This document shows positions 35,401-41,411 of a stretch of 59,717 nt of DNA, one piece after another (the first letter of the stretch is position 1; each line of letters opens with the position of its first letter). The notes under the pieces were generated by a model. The model made no database searches, was not told where the DNA came from, and saw only the letters and a list, made by a program, of their open reading frames with translations. Location of the stretch: NCBI GenBank assembly GCA_001644045.1, contig LUUF01000005.1, positions 1 to 59,717 of the forward strand, given 5' to 3'. Both the position numbers and the translations under genes were made by a program. This DNA is from Methylomonas methanica (GTDB taxonomy: Bacteria; Pseudomonadota; Gammaproteobacteria; Methylococcales; Methylomonadaceae).

Positions 35401-36985
35401 CGTTAATCGTCACGCCTGGACCGGCGCTGATCGGTGAACTGCTGGTCATGGGATCGGTAAACGATCCCAAGGAGCTAAATGTGGCATTTTTATCGTAACT
35501 CGCGCCCACACCATTCAAATCGCCGTTGATCGGGCCTGGCTGGGTTTGAGTAAAGTTGACATAACGGACAACGGTGTCCTTGTTAAAGCCGGAGATGCCG
35601 GTTAATCCCCGGGGACCGACCACGCCGTTACGATCGACTGGCGAAGGTTTGGCGAGGACGGTTGCCAGATCGGCAATTGAAATTTTCCAGCTAACAAATA
35701 CGTCGGTCTTACCGTCACCGGTGAGATCCGCGCCCGTTCCAGGGCCGGCTCTTAAGCTGGAATCCCCCCAATGCGGATCGCTAGCCGCTGAGACTGCGGT
35801 TACGTTATAGGTGCTGGTATTCGCAAAGGGATAAATGCCGTTGTTCGGCAACCAACCCGTCGGCAAAGCCATGGTTGTGGTGGTGTTGGGGGAATTATTC
35901 AGGCCGGTTCCCGGATCCATCAATTTGACGGCTTGCGTGTTATTACGGCCATCCACGGACATGAAAATATCGATTCTGCCATCAAGATTGGCATCCATAC
36001 CGACAATCCCCACCCCGCCGAAATAGGTGTTGCTGGTGGGATTATCGATGCGCATCCTGAACGCCAGGTAATCGTCATTCGGATTGTCCGGCGTGCCATT
36101 GTCGTCGAACGCGGCGAAAAGCGACCCGTGCACGGCATCGCCTATGATGTCGGTATCGGCGGCACCGGCTTGGCTATCGCCGGCGGGATCTTTGTTGACA
36201 CCATACATAACCGCCGTCCAGCCGGCACTACCACTCAAATTGACGGTGGACAGCCGACCTTGATAGGCATCGATAGCCTCCGGGGACACCGCGCTTTGCG
36301 ACTCGACAACCCCAACGGTTTGTTCTAGCTGCCAATCCGCGCCGTATCTAAGATTGCCGGTAGCATTGTTGCTGGCGGCAACATCTGCTCCGGTTAGGTT
36401 GGCCAGCACTTGCGTCAGCGCCAGGCCATCGGCATGCGACGCGAGATTGCACCCGTAGAGCAGCATATCGCCGTCTGTCCGTAATGACGCGCCTATCCTG
36501 CTCAACTCGGCCTGAAAGTCATCCAGATTGTACTGGGTAAATAATTGACCGCCCAAGGTCAGTTCGCCATCGTTACCGTGGCTGAAAATATGGATTGCCG
36601 CGAGATTTTCACGCTCCTGGACGGCGTTGGCAATTTGCGTCCAGGCATTTTCATCGCTGTCCAATACCACGACATCAACATCGCTACGTAAACTCGAAGC
36701 CAATGTTTGCCAATCGGCCAGTTGAGTATCGATAAAAGCAATTTCGTTATGCTGAGCTGGTTCGAGATTAGATGCTGGCGGACTCAAGGCTGCAACAGCA
36801 TCGAGCAACGTTTGCGCATCCTGGGCCAACGCGCTGTTTTCACTACCATCGGGCATAGAGCCTGCCTCGGTTTGTGCGTCGACCGTAGCCGCCGCCGCGC
36901 CATCGAACAAAATTCGCGGCTCCAGGGCATAAGCTGTCAAAGGCACCGCAGCGGCAGGTTGGCTTTTCGAATTTTTGGGGAGCAT
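26426..36985 (-). CDS. Giant LEPR-motif/DUF4347 adhesin with Ig-like repeats
   Basis: The 3519-residue protein starts without a Sec signal and has YALEPRILFDGAAAAT at 19-34. DUF4347 (about 80-245) keeps both putative catalytic residues of a caspase-like fold, His136 in FSHGNDGEL and Cys179 in LLYGCNLA. Residues about 250-510 carry Asp-rich, calcium-binding-like loops (DANLDGRIDIF, DLTGDGKTDVF). About 25-30 Ig-like domains follow to about 3070, with DTTAP and STTDTTPxISG type linkers. Next come a repeat-in-field segment (DFNQDGIADYL), a beta module SLPAWIQFDNRDGSIQV and a C-terminal helix ending LSQAFAEHAAV. It is an adhesin-like exoprotein. It shares both ends with the first giant, so it probably uses the same exporter. 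DNA repeats within it may be unstable. Confidence 0.85.
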   Translation of the reverse strand: MLPKNSKSQPAAAVPLTAYALEPRILFDGAAAATVDAQTEAGSMPDGSENSALAQDAQTLLDAVAALSPPASNLEPAQHNEIAFIDTQLADWQTLASSLRSDVDVVVLDSDENAWTQIANAVQERENLAAIHIFSHGNDGELTLGGQLFTQYNLDDFQAELSRIGASLRTDGDMLLYGCNLASHADGLALTQVLANLTGADVAASNNATGNLRYGADWQLEQTVGVVESQSAVSPEAIDAYQGRLSTVNLSGSAGWTAVMYGVNKDPAGDSQAGAADTDIIGDAVHGSLFAAFDDNGTPDNPNDDYLAFRMRIDNPTSNTYFGGVGIVGMDANLDGRIDIFMSVDGRNNTQAVKLMDPGTGLNNSPNTTTTMALPTGWLPNNGIYPFANTSTYNVTAVSAASDPHWGDSSLRAGPGTGADLTGDGKTDVFVSWKISIADLATVLAKPSPVDRNGVVGPRGLTGISGFNKDTVVRYVNFTQTQPGPINGDLNGVGASYDKNATFSSLGSFTDPMTSSSPISAGPGVTINEPIGVDNILNALEDDAVTLSGTATANQWVRLTITDTDGGTGDVVVWTQANGSGVWSVSGVDLHTQAEGALTVTGDLVTANSGNTLVSGSTSDNVALQHDTLPPSLGVDAVGIGRPLISGTSTDVPVGSSITVNVDLDNNGSIDLTYAAIVASGGTWSVNTATVTPVSGTLPAAGITTSAKVTASGSDAAGNTANATAIIKPTVNLLTTNDTTPTITGNWAGDNGGTDKLYVLVNGVLYATSGNTGQSISINATPYLTQAGLIVSGNAWSLTIPNGDVLSTGASPYEVLAHVVRNSGGTATDTSTSELTLISGPSVAITGLTSSADTTPVINGTSTEAYVTVRIDPNNDGNLSDAVSYSVAVSGGNWSLDTGSAIPISGVFPANGLVGTFDVLATATDSNAVQVTANSDLTVTVPTVSITAPISGGYFNNAEDNTATISGTATNAGGQTVTLRVTDVNGTYVEQTGINLSGNNWTTSALDLSGLREGTLTVTATLASATDSETVIHDTMAPVVVKSQFVSGNKPVVSGTAATDISAVNVSIDIYLKSGSNFVFDRTVVYNNLAVTAGAWSVDTATQTPTTGTVPTNALNNVGEYYIVTATGTDVAGNTGTDTGHVERGTVGAVAISTIAADALTDVIDETEDNSVVIVGTATAGGVVKVTVSDGTNTLSQELTATGGNWTSAGFNMDTFKDGPILVTAELLTASGSSTVIATAVASPTHTNGVSIAPTVAIADNTSGIANGDVTYTFTFSESVTGFDASDVIVSGGSKGAFSGSGASYTLVVTPTANTNNGTITVDVGSSAATGSSSLLGNIAATQATQLYDTKAPVIHVTSGPTVGDSTPIIAGTTDLAPGATVSIAIDADNNGSTDVSYTAIVQSGSPNTWSINTETATPVSGSFPATGLTTNSKVTVTASDAAGNSGSVVADTIAALSGDSGVSATDFITNDQTLTFTGKAEAGSSVVVKVDGSQIGGTQTADGSGNWTLNYSGSTLAAGNHTLVAVATNSAGNTATASQAFTIDVAAPTVAITAINNDSGDSNSDYITQDNTLVFSGTAEANSAVLLTLSDANNLTVFTTTVTATGGSWSLDRTANALADGTYTLTARASDTAGNQATATQVVIIDTTATIGVTTNSKTNDSTPLITGSSDLEAGRTITVDIDPNNDGNWGDKQSYNATVQAGGSWSIEASTPISGTVGVRASGTDLAGNSFTTATKTLTLDNNAPTIIVTEPVAGVGGDGIANAGEDDAVTISGTTAGVANGGIVTITITDGNRSIVDTATVTNNAWTLTALDLSSFNNGTVTINASYTDDSGNSYLDTASFQHDKTPPLAVLSAASSSISGATPITINVNFAEDVTGLQLSDFAVSNGASLGSLAGSGSSYTLTLTPAVDGTASIWMPASGVADVAGNANTQSNTLDFTVSGIGVSDTTAPTVVSIARQTPSAEITNADALVFRVVFSEAVANIDVADFSLAGAGASGASIASVTGSGATWDVTVNGVTNNNGLVDLNFAGGQNISDTASNTLSNTTPAAEQTYTLDNLAPTLNSAGINFSTVTLNYSETGSGLASVVPDPSSFVVTKNGSTPIAVNAVNVNAVAKTVTLLLAYSVSSSDSISLTYTAPGSSPLQDGAGNVAANFTQALTNSTPAADTTAPVIDLDPSNGASLNHSVTSTDGALVSLDDNSDPATLTESSDQVSALTITVSGLQDGVDEKLIFGATTLAANGSSGAQTGLTVGGVSVNINYALGVFTLQKADFAAFTSSQARDVIRDIQYQNALGASSSAGARSFAFNARDDAGNISNTATTAVAVSGISDITAPRLTSIVRQTPSTAATNANSLVFRVTFSEDVQNVGVADFAVNSTTTAAVSGVSQVSASVYDVTVSGGDLTGFNGSVGLDLAAGVSIADLATNALTNLAPTGADEVYTLDNIAPTVTITAKNTTDTTPSLSGTVNDANATIQVVVNGNTYAATNNGDGSWTLADNLISALTAGTYEVAVTATDAVGNAGIDVSSNELVVTAGDITAPRVSSIVRQTPSTADTNANSLVFRVTFSEDVQNVGVADFAVNGSTTAAVTAVSQVSASVYDVTVSGGDLAGFNGSVGLDLAASASIDDLATNALTNLAPAGADESYLLDNSAPATPTVTNLRTNDTTPTISGTASLAAGETLTVTINGATYTNVPVNSGVWSIDTGSAAVSSGTLGSFSDGQSYSITATVSDAAGNNASDSTSSELSIDTTPPLISITSAASSTDHTPVISGITNLPAGATLTVIIDPDNNPATNNSITYNVIVQSGGTWHVDTGTESPASGTFPVGGLTGLAGIIATAVDTVGNSASANQTLEVTDVAITGIGEDRGTPGDFITNDTDIVIQGTAPAGSAVTVQIKSGNTVLQTFTVTANSSGVWSTPVSIALNDGAYTLVASSSGSSADQGLTIDTVAPQALTLLDLQAASDTGASNTDNLTNDVTPSFDVTLPNSAVATDTVQISILLNGQRTIIASKSLLEVQGGLSGLTLSLTSQIQIPDGIYQVQAALVDQAGNASTFQSLTVEILTDLDGVDPAIETGGSTNGDFNQDGIADYLQNAVATFPGFSVANFNSGASAATGSFVVLIGGTTSTSSQNNLTSQDVQVDATIQLENISIKALTDSRFAGQALPENIRAATDPLFFTITAVAGQSLRDLDAGRPGVQTRVVLDLPSGVRANSFIKFGPTLDNPIPHFFEFLDDQSLSTFDDGATLIDRNGDGLVDRVVITLTDGSNGDYDLAANDIVVDPGFLSLATDPITNDGINAAQIVDFNGWNAMLTATHHSHSFEILPFDMGRSGEGLSILNSAVSPVLTLSGDRDYFHQIWGETRSEMLEAKLDLSSAQGRHLSLPAELLMSLDSNGVIRYDVSLADGRSLPAWIQFDNRDGSIQVDPHAPLGKQPVKIKIVATDTKGNQVTIIMVLKADTASSRTQPADAHVRDRTTAISNGKPSLTEQIGADGSKGMQRDVDIFLQKLSQAFAEHAAV
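29051..29369. repeat. Direct repeat copy A inside the second giant gene
   Basis: A 319-bp stretch recurs 615 bp away (copy B, 29666-29984) at high identity, with a period of exactly 205 codons. It encodes the SIVRQTPS...NVGVADFAVN...SASVYDVTVSGGDL Ig-like unit. Confidence 0.85.
29666..29984. repeat. Direct repeat copy B inside the second giant gene
   Basis: This is the second copy of the 319-bp unit at 29051-29369. The identity is high enough to suggest recent duplication or gene conversion and to make homologous shrinkage or expansion possible. Confidence 0.85.
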
Positions 36986-37158
36986 GATGATACCGATTAG
37001 GCGCGATCTAAACTCCGTAAATTTTAATGTACCCTTTTAACCGCTTAACCTAAACATTCGAATATTGCGGCTTTATTGCAGCGCATTTTTTGCAATACGC
37101 CCTGCTGCGCAAAGCCTACAAACGCATTCCCATCGATAAATTTAGCTGTTGGCTAATA

Positions 37159-38820
37159 TCAATGCCGATTCTGGGTCCGCCAATTCTCGACTATGCCCTC
37201 CACATCCAGATCATCCGGGCCTTCGCGCCAGCTGGTGTAGTAATCGACGTCGTTACTTTTCGGTTCCGGGTTGGGCCGATAGATTTGTACGCGAGTCGGC
37301 AACGGCGCGGCCTCGCCTAGCACTAACGCTTCACCTCGGCCGAGCGAACTGAGAATATCGGCCAAGTCGCCTTCCGCCTCCGGCACCAAACCGCGAATAT
37401 ATTGCTGGTCGTCCGGGTTGGTGGTGCGCAGGCAAATGAAGGAGCTGCATTGCGCCAGCATGGTTTCCGACAATTCGGTGGGCCGCTGACTGACCACGCC
37501 TATCGACACCCCGTATTTACGCCCTTCCTTGGCGATCCGTTCCATCATCTTCTTGGTACCGTCGAATTGCCCGCCTTTTTCGCGCGGGATATAGGCATGC
37601 GCTTCCTCGCAGATTAATGTGATCGGAAACTCGCGGCGGCGCGGATTCCAGTAGTTGAATTCATACGCCAACCGGCCGACTTGCGCGGACACCGCCGGCC
37701 GCACGTCGGTGGGTACGGAGCTGAGATCGACGACGGTGATGTTGGCTTTTTTTTGCCCCAATCCCACGAATTGTCTGAGCAAATCCGCCATGCTGGCCGA
37801 GTTGTTGCGTTTTTTAGGCTTCAATAAAAAATCGTAACGCACGTCATTGAAACGGCTCTGCATCGTCACCAGAAACTCATCGAACTGGCCGAATAACGCC
37901 CCCTTGGTTTTACCGAAATCCTTGCGCTCCTCGTTGGCGGCCTTAAATTGCATATACATTTCCGCCAGCGAAAAATAAATCGGCGTGTCTATCGATACCA
38001 CGCCTAGGCCAATGGCTTTGGCTTCCTTGCGTTTCAGTTGTTGCAGCACTTCGCGCATGAAAGACATCTGCATCGAAGCGCCTCTATCGTCTCTATCGAT
38101 GAACAAGTCCACCAGCTCGGCATAAGACATCATCCAGTACGGCATTTCCAGATCCATCGCATCCACGTAGTTGACCTGCTCTGCGGGAAACGCCGATTCG
38201 ATGCTGCCATCCGGCCGCTTCCAGCAATATTCACCGTGCAGATCCAGCATGATCATGTGGGTTTTGGGCATGGCTTTCATCGTGTGTTGAATCAAGCTGG
38301 TCACGGTCCAGGATTTACCGGAACCGGACTGGCCGATGATCGCAAAATGCCTGCCGAACAGCGCGCGCGGATCCAGGCTCAGGTGATAATCCTTATGACT
38401 GGCCAACTGCCCAATAAAAAATTCGTAATCGCGGAATTTGGAAAAAATCGCATTGATCTCGCTCAAGCCCACCGCATACACCGCCGCGCCCGGCGTTGGA
38501 TAATGGCGCACGCCGCGAATGAACACATTGCTTTCATTCAACTCGCCGACCGGAATCAAGGCAATAAAACGGTCCGTAGCGCGATTGCCGGCGCCGTCAA
38601 AGCGATCGCGCTCCCACATTTTGAACACCAAGGCCAGCACGCCGATGTGCGATTGGCGAATCACCACATACGAGCCGATATGGCCGGCCAGTATTTCTTC
38701 ATCGCCGAGTTTTATGATCGGCGCCGCCGTCGAATGTTCTTCGGTGATACGGGCATCCATACCGTCGCCTCTGACTTCGGTTAAATGGCCGATCAGGATG
38801 TTTTGCGTTTGCTGCGTCAT
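37159..38820 (-). CDS. HerA-like DNA-translocase ATPase
   Basis: The 553-residue protein has an N-terminal HAS-barrel-like domain (about 1-130). The DUF87/HerA-FtsK ATPase core carries Walker A GQSGSGKSW (about 174-182) and Walker B LICEEAHAYIP. A sensor/arginine region VVSQRPTELSETMLAQCSSF follows. HerA proteins form hexamers that translocate DNA, often with the nuclease NurA or with effector proteins in defence systems. Here no NurA, SIR2 or DUF4297 partner is adjacent. The neighbours are a giant adhesin and alanine dehydrogenase, so the role may be housekeeping. The ribosome-binding site is AGAGGAC. The gene is well isolated (173 bp and 263 bp gaps). Confidence 0.85.
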   Translation of the reverse strand: MTQQTQNILIGHLTEVRGDGMDARITEEHSTAAPIIKLGDEEILAGHIGSYVVIRQSHIGVLALVFKMWERDRFDGAGNRATDRFIALIPVGELNESNVFIRGVRHYPTPGAAVYAVGLSEINAIFSKFRDYEFFIGQLASHKDYHLSLDPRALFGRHFAIIGQSGSGKSWTVTSLIQHTMKAMPKTHMIMLDLHGEYCWKRPDGSIESAFPAEQVNYVDAMDLEMPYWMMSYAELVDLFIDRDDRGASMQMSFMREVLQQLKRKEAKAIGLGVVSIDTPIYFSLAEMYMQFKAANEERKDFGKTKGALFGQFDEFLVTMQSRFNDVRYDFLLKPKKRNNSASMADLLRQFVGLGQKKANITVVDLSSVPTDVRPAVSAQVGRLAYEFNYWNPRRREFPITLICEEAHAYIPREKGGQFDGTKKMMERIAKEGRKYGVSIGVVSQRPTELSETMLAQCSSFICLRTTNPDDQQYIRGLVPEAEGDLADILSSLGRGEALVLGEAAPLPTRVQIYRPNPEPKSNDVDYYTSWREGPDDLDVEGIVENWRTQNRH

Positions 38821-39083
38821 GATGTCCTCTCTGGTAAAGCCGCTGGGCTAAGCTTAGACGATTTTTAAGGTCCGTCCCGCTCGCAACAGTCTTGCCATCC
38901 GTCCGGGGCAAAGACGCGGTTTTGCGCCAAAATGGCAAACAAATCACAACAAACGTTACAACATGGGGCTAGGTCCGTCATGGTAAGCCGTTGAACGTTT
39001 GGCACTTTTGACTGACGAAGCGTTGCGGTCTGATTATTGCTATCATCGAACCAGCATCATTTAATATTACACAAGAGGTGAAT

Positions 39084-40199
39084 ATGAAAATCGGCATACC
39101 CAAGGAAATCAAACCGAACGAAAACCGGGTGTCGGTGGTACCGTCCGGCGTTGCCGCGCTGGTAAGCGCCGGCCATAGCATCACCATGGAAAGCGGCGCG
39201 GGCGTTGGCGCCGGCTTCGAAGACTCGCTATACCAGGCCGCCGGCGCACAGCTGGTGGACGGTCCGGAACCGGTTTGGGCCTCCGCGGAGATGATCGTCA
39301 AGGTCAAGGAGCCGATAGAACCCGAGTGGTCACGGATTCGGCCCGGCCAAACGTTATTTACCTATTTTCATTTTGCTGCCAATCGCCCGTTGACCGAGGC
39401 GCATCTGGCTTCCGGCGCCACCTGTATCGCTTATGAGACGGTGCAATTGGCATCCGGCGAATTACCCTTGCTGACGCCGATGTCGGAAGTGGCCGGCCGG
39501 CTGGCGGTGCAGGAAGGCGCGCATTACCTGGAAAAACTTTATGGCGGCCGCGGCATGTTACTGGGCGGCGTGCCGGGCGTATTGCCGGCCAAGGTCTTGA
39601 TTCTGGGGGGCGGGGTAGTCGGCACGCAGGCGGCAAAAATGGCAGCGGGTTTGGGCGCGCAGGTCACGGTAATGGATTTGTCGCTGGAACGCCTGCGCCA
39701 GCTTAGCGATATTTTGCCAGCGAATGTGCAGCTATTATTTTCCAGCCGGCACGCCATCCTCGAACAAATTCGCACCGCAGATCTGGTCATCGGCGGCGTA
39801 CTGGTCACAGGGGCAGCCGCACCCAAGCTGATCCGCGCCGAAGACTTAAAATTGATGCAAGCCGGCGCGGTGATCGTGGATGTGGCGGTAGACCAAGGCG
39901 GCTGCGTGGAAACCACCCATCCCACTACCCATGCCGATCCGATTTATATCATCGACAATGTCGTGCATTATGCGGTCGCCAATATGCCCGGCGCGGTACC
40001 GCGCACCTCGACACTGGCATTAACCAATGCCACCTTGCCCTATGCGCTGCAACTGGCCAACAAGGGCTGGCAACAAGCGCTGCGCGAGAATTCGGCTTTA
40101 CTGAAAGGACTAAACATCGTGGCCGGCAATGTCACGTGCCAAGGCATTTCGGATGCGTTCGGTTTTAATTACCTGTCCCCGGAACAATTCCTGAACTGA
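39084..40199 (+). CDS. ald: Alanine dehydrogenase
   Basis: The 371-residue enzyme catalyses the reversible NAD-dependent oxidative deamination of alanine to pyruvate and ammonia. The N-terminus [18 protein letters not shown] is the family signature. Also present are [22 protein letters not shown], the nucleotide-binding [17 protein letters not shown] (about 170-186) and the DVAVDQGG and [16 protein letters not shown] motifs near the active site. The ATG at 39084 is preferred over a GTG two codons upstream because the AGAGGTG Shine-Dalgarno overlaps that GTG. In methanotrophs, alanine dehydrogenase contributes to ammonium assimilation. The gene stands alone and is followed by a bidirectional terminator. 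Confidence 0.95.
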   Translation: MKIGIPKEIKPNENRVSVVPSGVAALVSAGHSITMESGAGVGAGFEDSLYQAAGAQLVDGPEPVWASAEMIVKVKEPIEPEWSRIRPGQTLFTYFHFAANRPLTEAHLASGATCIAYETVQLASGELPLLTPMSEVAGRLAVQEGAHYLEKLYGGRGMLLGGVPGVLPAKVLILGGGVVGTQAAKMAAGLGAQVTVMDLSLERLRQLSDILPANVQLLFSSRHAILEQIRTADLVIGGVLVTGAAAPKLIRAEDLKLMQAGAVIVDVAVDQGGCVETTHPTTHADPIYIIDNVVHYAVANMPGAVPRTSTLALTNATLPYALQLANKGWQQALRENSALLKGLNIVAGNVTCQGISDAFGFNYLSPEQFLN

Positions 40200-40236
40200 A
40201 GCAATTCCCAATTGGCCATGATGCCGGCCGCATAAA

Positions 40237-40258
40237 AAAGGGGCCTTTCGGCCCCTTT
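40237..40258. terminator. Bidirectional intrinsic terminator between ald and the peroxidase gene
   Basis: A perfect 9-bp stem AAAGGGGCC/GGCCCCTTT with a TTTC loop is flanked by an A-run on the left. This gives a strong U-tail for the minus-strand peroxidase gene and a weaker one for ald. Confidence 0.9.
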
Positions 40259-40279
40259 CGTTTATCTGACTGATAAAGC

Positions 40280-41287
40280 TCAGTTAAAGCTGGAACCTGG
40301 CGTTCCTGGCAATTGCGGAATGGTTTGCGCGGGGAATTCGCCGGTCAGAGCGTTCAAAAACGCGACGATGTCGGCAACGTCCGCGTCAGGCAGTTCTTTA
40401 TTCAATTGCAATTTAGCCATCAACCAAACCGCTTTATCCAAGGTTTTTACCGAACCGTTGTGCATGTAAGGCGCGGTTAACGCTACGTTACGCAAAGTCG
40501 GAACTTTCCACAGATGTTCGTCGCTGTCCTTTTTGGTGACTTCAGCCAAGCCTTTGTCTTTTTGAAAGTGGTATTGCGCTTCGAAAAAGCCGCTGGAGTT
40601 AACGGGGAATTTTTGGAATACGCCTGGACCGTTGAAAGCAGGTCCGCTATGGCAGCTGGTGCAACCCAGTTCCACGGCTTTTTTCAGGCCGCGTTCTTGC
40701 TGTTCCGTCAATGCGTCTTTGTCACCTTTGACATATTTGTCGTAAGCGCTATTTGGGGTAATCAGGGTTCTTTCGTAGGCGGCAATCGCTTTGGTGGCGT
40801 TGTCTTTGGTAATGGCTTCGGCGTCGCTACCAAAGGCCAATTCGAAGGCATGGCGATAGCCTTTGATGGTTTTCAAACGAGCGACCACGTCATCCCAGCT
40901 TTTCATGCCCATTTCGATAGGGTTGGTGACTGGACCTGCCGCTTGCGCTTCCAGGCTGTCGGCGCGGCCGTCCCAGAACTGAACCTTATTGAACGCAGCA
41001 TTCCAGACAGTCGGCGCGCTACGGCCGCCGGTTTGACCATTAACGCCCATGGAGTTTGGCCGGTTATCTTCGCCGCCCAACATGGTGTTGTGGCAGGACG
41101 CACAAGCAACAGTGCCCGTGGAAGACAGGCGCGGATCGTGATACAGCATTTTGCCCAGTTCAACCTTTTCGGGTGTGGTGGGGTTATTCGCCGGCGCCGG
41201 CGCTGTGGTGGGCAGCGCATCCGCCGCCATAACGGACATCGAACCAGTCAGCGCTATCGCAGAAACCAGCATACGAAATTTAAACAT
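40280..41287 (-). CDS. Di-haem cytochrome c peroxidase
   Basis: The 335-residue periplasmic protein has a signal peptide (cleavage near VMA-AD) and two c-type haem motifs, CASCH (62-66) and CTSCH (209-213). This is the two-domain layout of the bacterial cytochrome c peroxidase/MauG family. Conserved phrases include LYHDPRLSSTGTVAC, RSAPTVWNAAFN, FWDGRADSLEAQA, PTLRNVALTAPYMHNGS and ADIVAFLNALTG. It should reduce hydrogen peroxide with electrons from cytochrome c or a copper protein. AGGAGGATCTC precedes the ATG. It ends at a strong terminator. Confidence 0.93.
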   Translation of the reverse strand: MFKFRMLVSAIALTGSMSVMAADALPTTAPAPANNPTTPEKVELGKMLYHDPRLSSTGTVACASCHNTMLGGEDNRPNSMGVNGQTGGRSAPTVWNAAFNKVQFWDGRADSLEAQAAGPVTNPIEMGMKSWDDVVARLKTIKGYRHAFELAFGSDAEAITKDNATKAIAAYERTLITPNSAYDKYVKGDKDALTEQQERGLKKAVELGCTSCHSGPAFNGPGVFQKFPVNSSGFFEAQYHFQKDKGLAEVTKKDSDEHLWKVPTLRNVALTAPYMHNGSVKTLDKAVWLMAKLQLNKELPDADVADIVAFLNALTGEFPAQTIPQLPGTPGSSFN

Positions 41288-41411
41288 GAGATCCTCCTAA
41301 GTAATTATAGTGAGCCAAGGGCTGCCGAATTGTAAGATATTGGCGCTCGGCAGGTAAATTAAATTGCATCGTCAACGATAGCCGCCCCCAAAACCGGCGG
41401 CCAGACTGGCG

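Noticed and set aside
38038..38784. Plus-strand 248-codon frame antisense to the HerA-like gene.
   Set aside because: Mirror of the ATPase gene with no domain and no start signal.
37159..38820. HerA-like ATPase as part of an anti-phage system.
   Set aside because: No effector partner (SIR2, DUF4297, NurA) is adjacent and the neighbours are metabolic genes.
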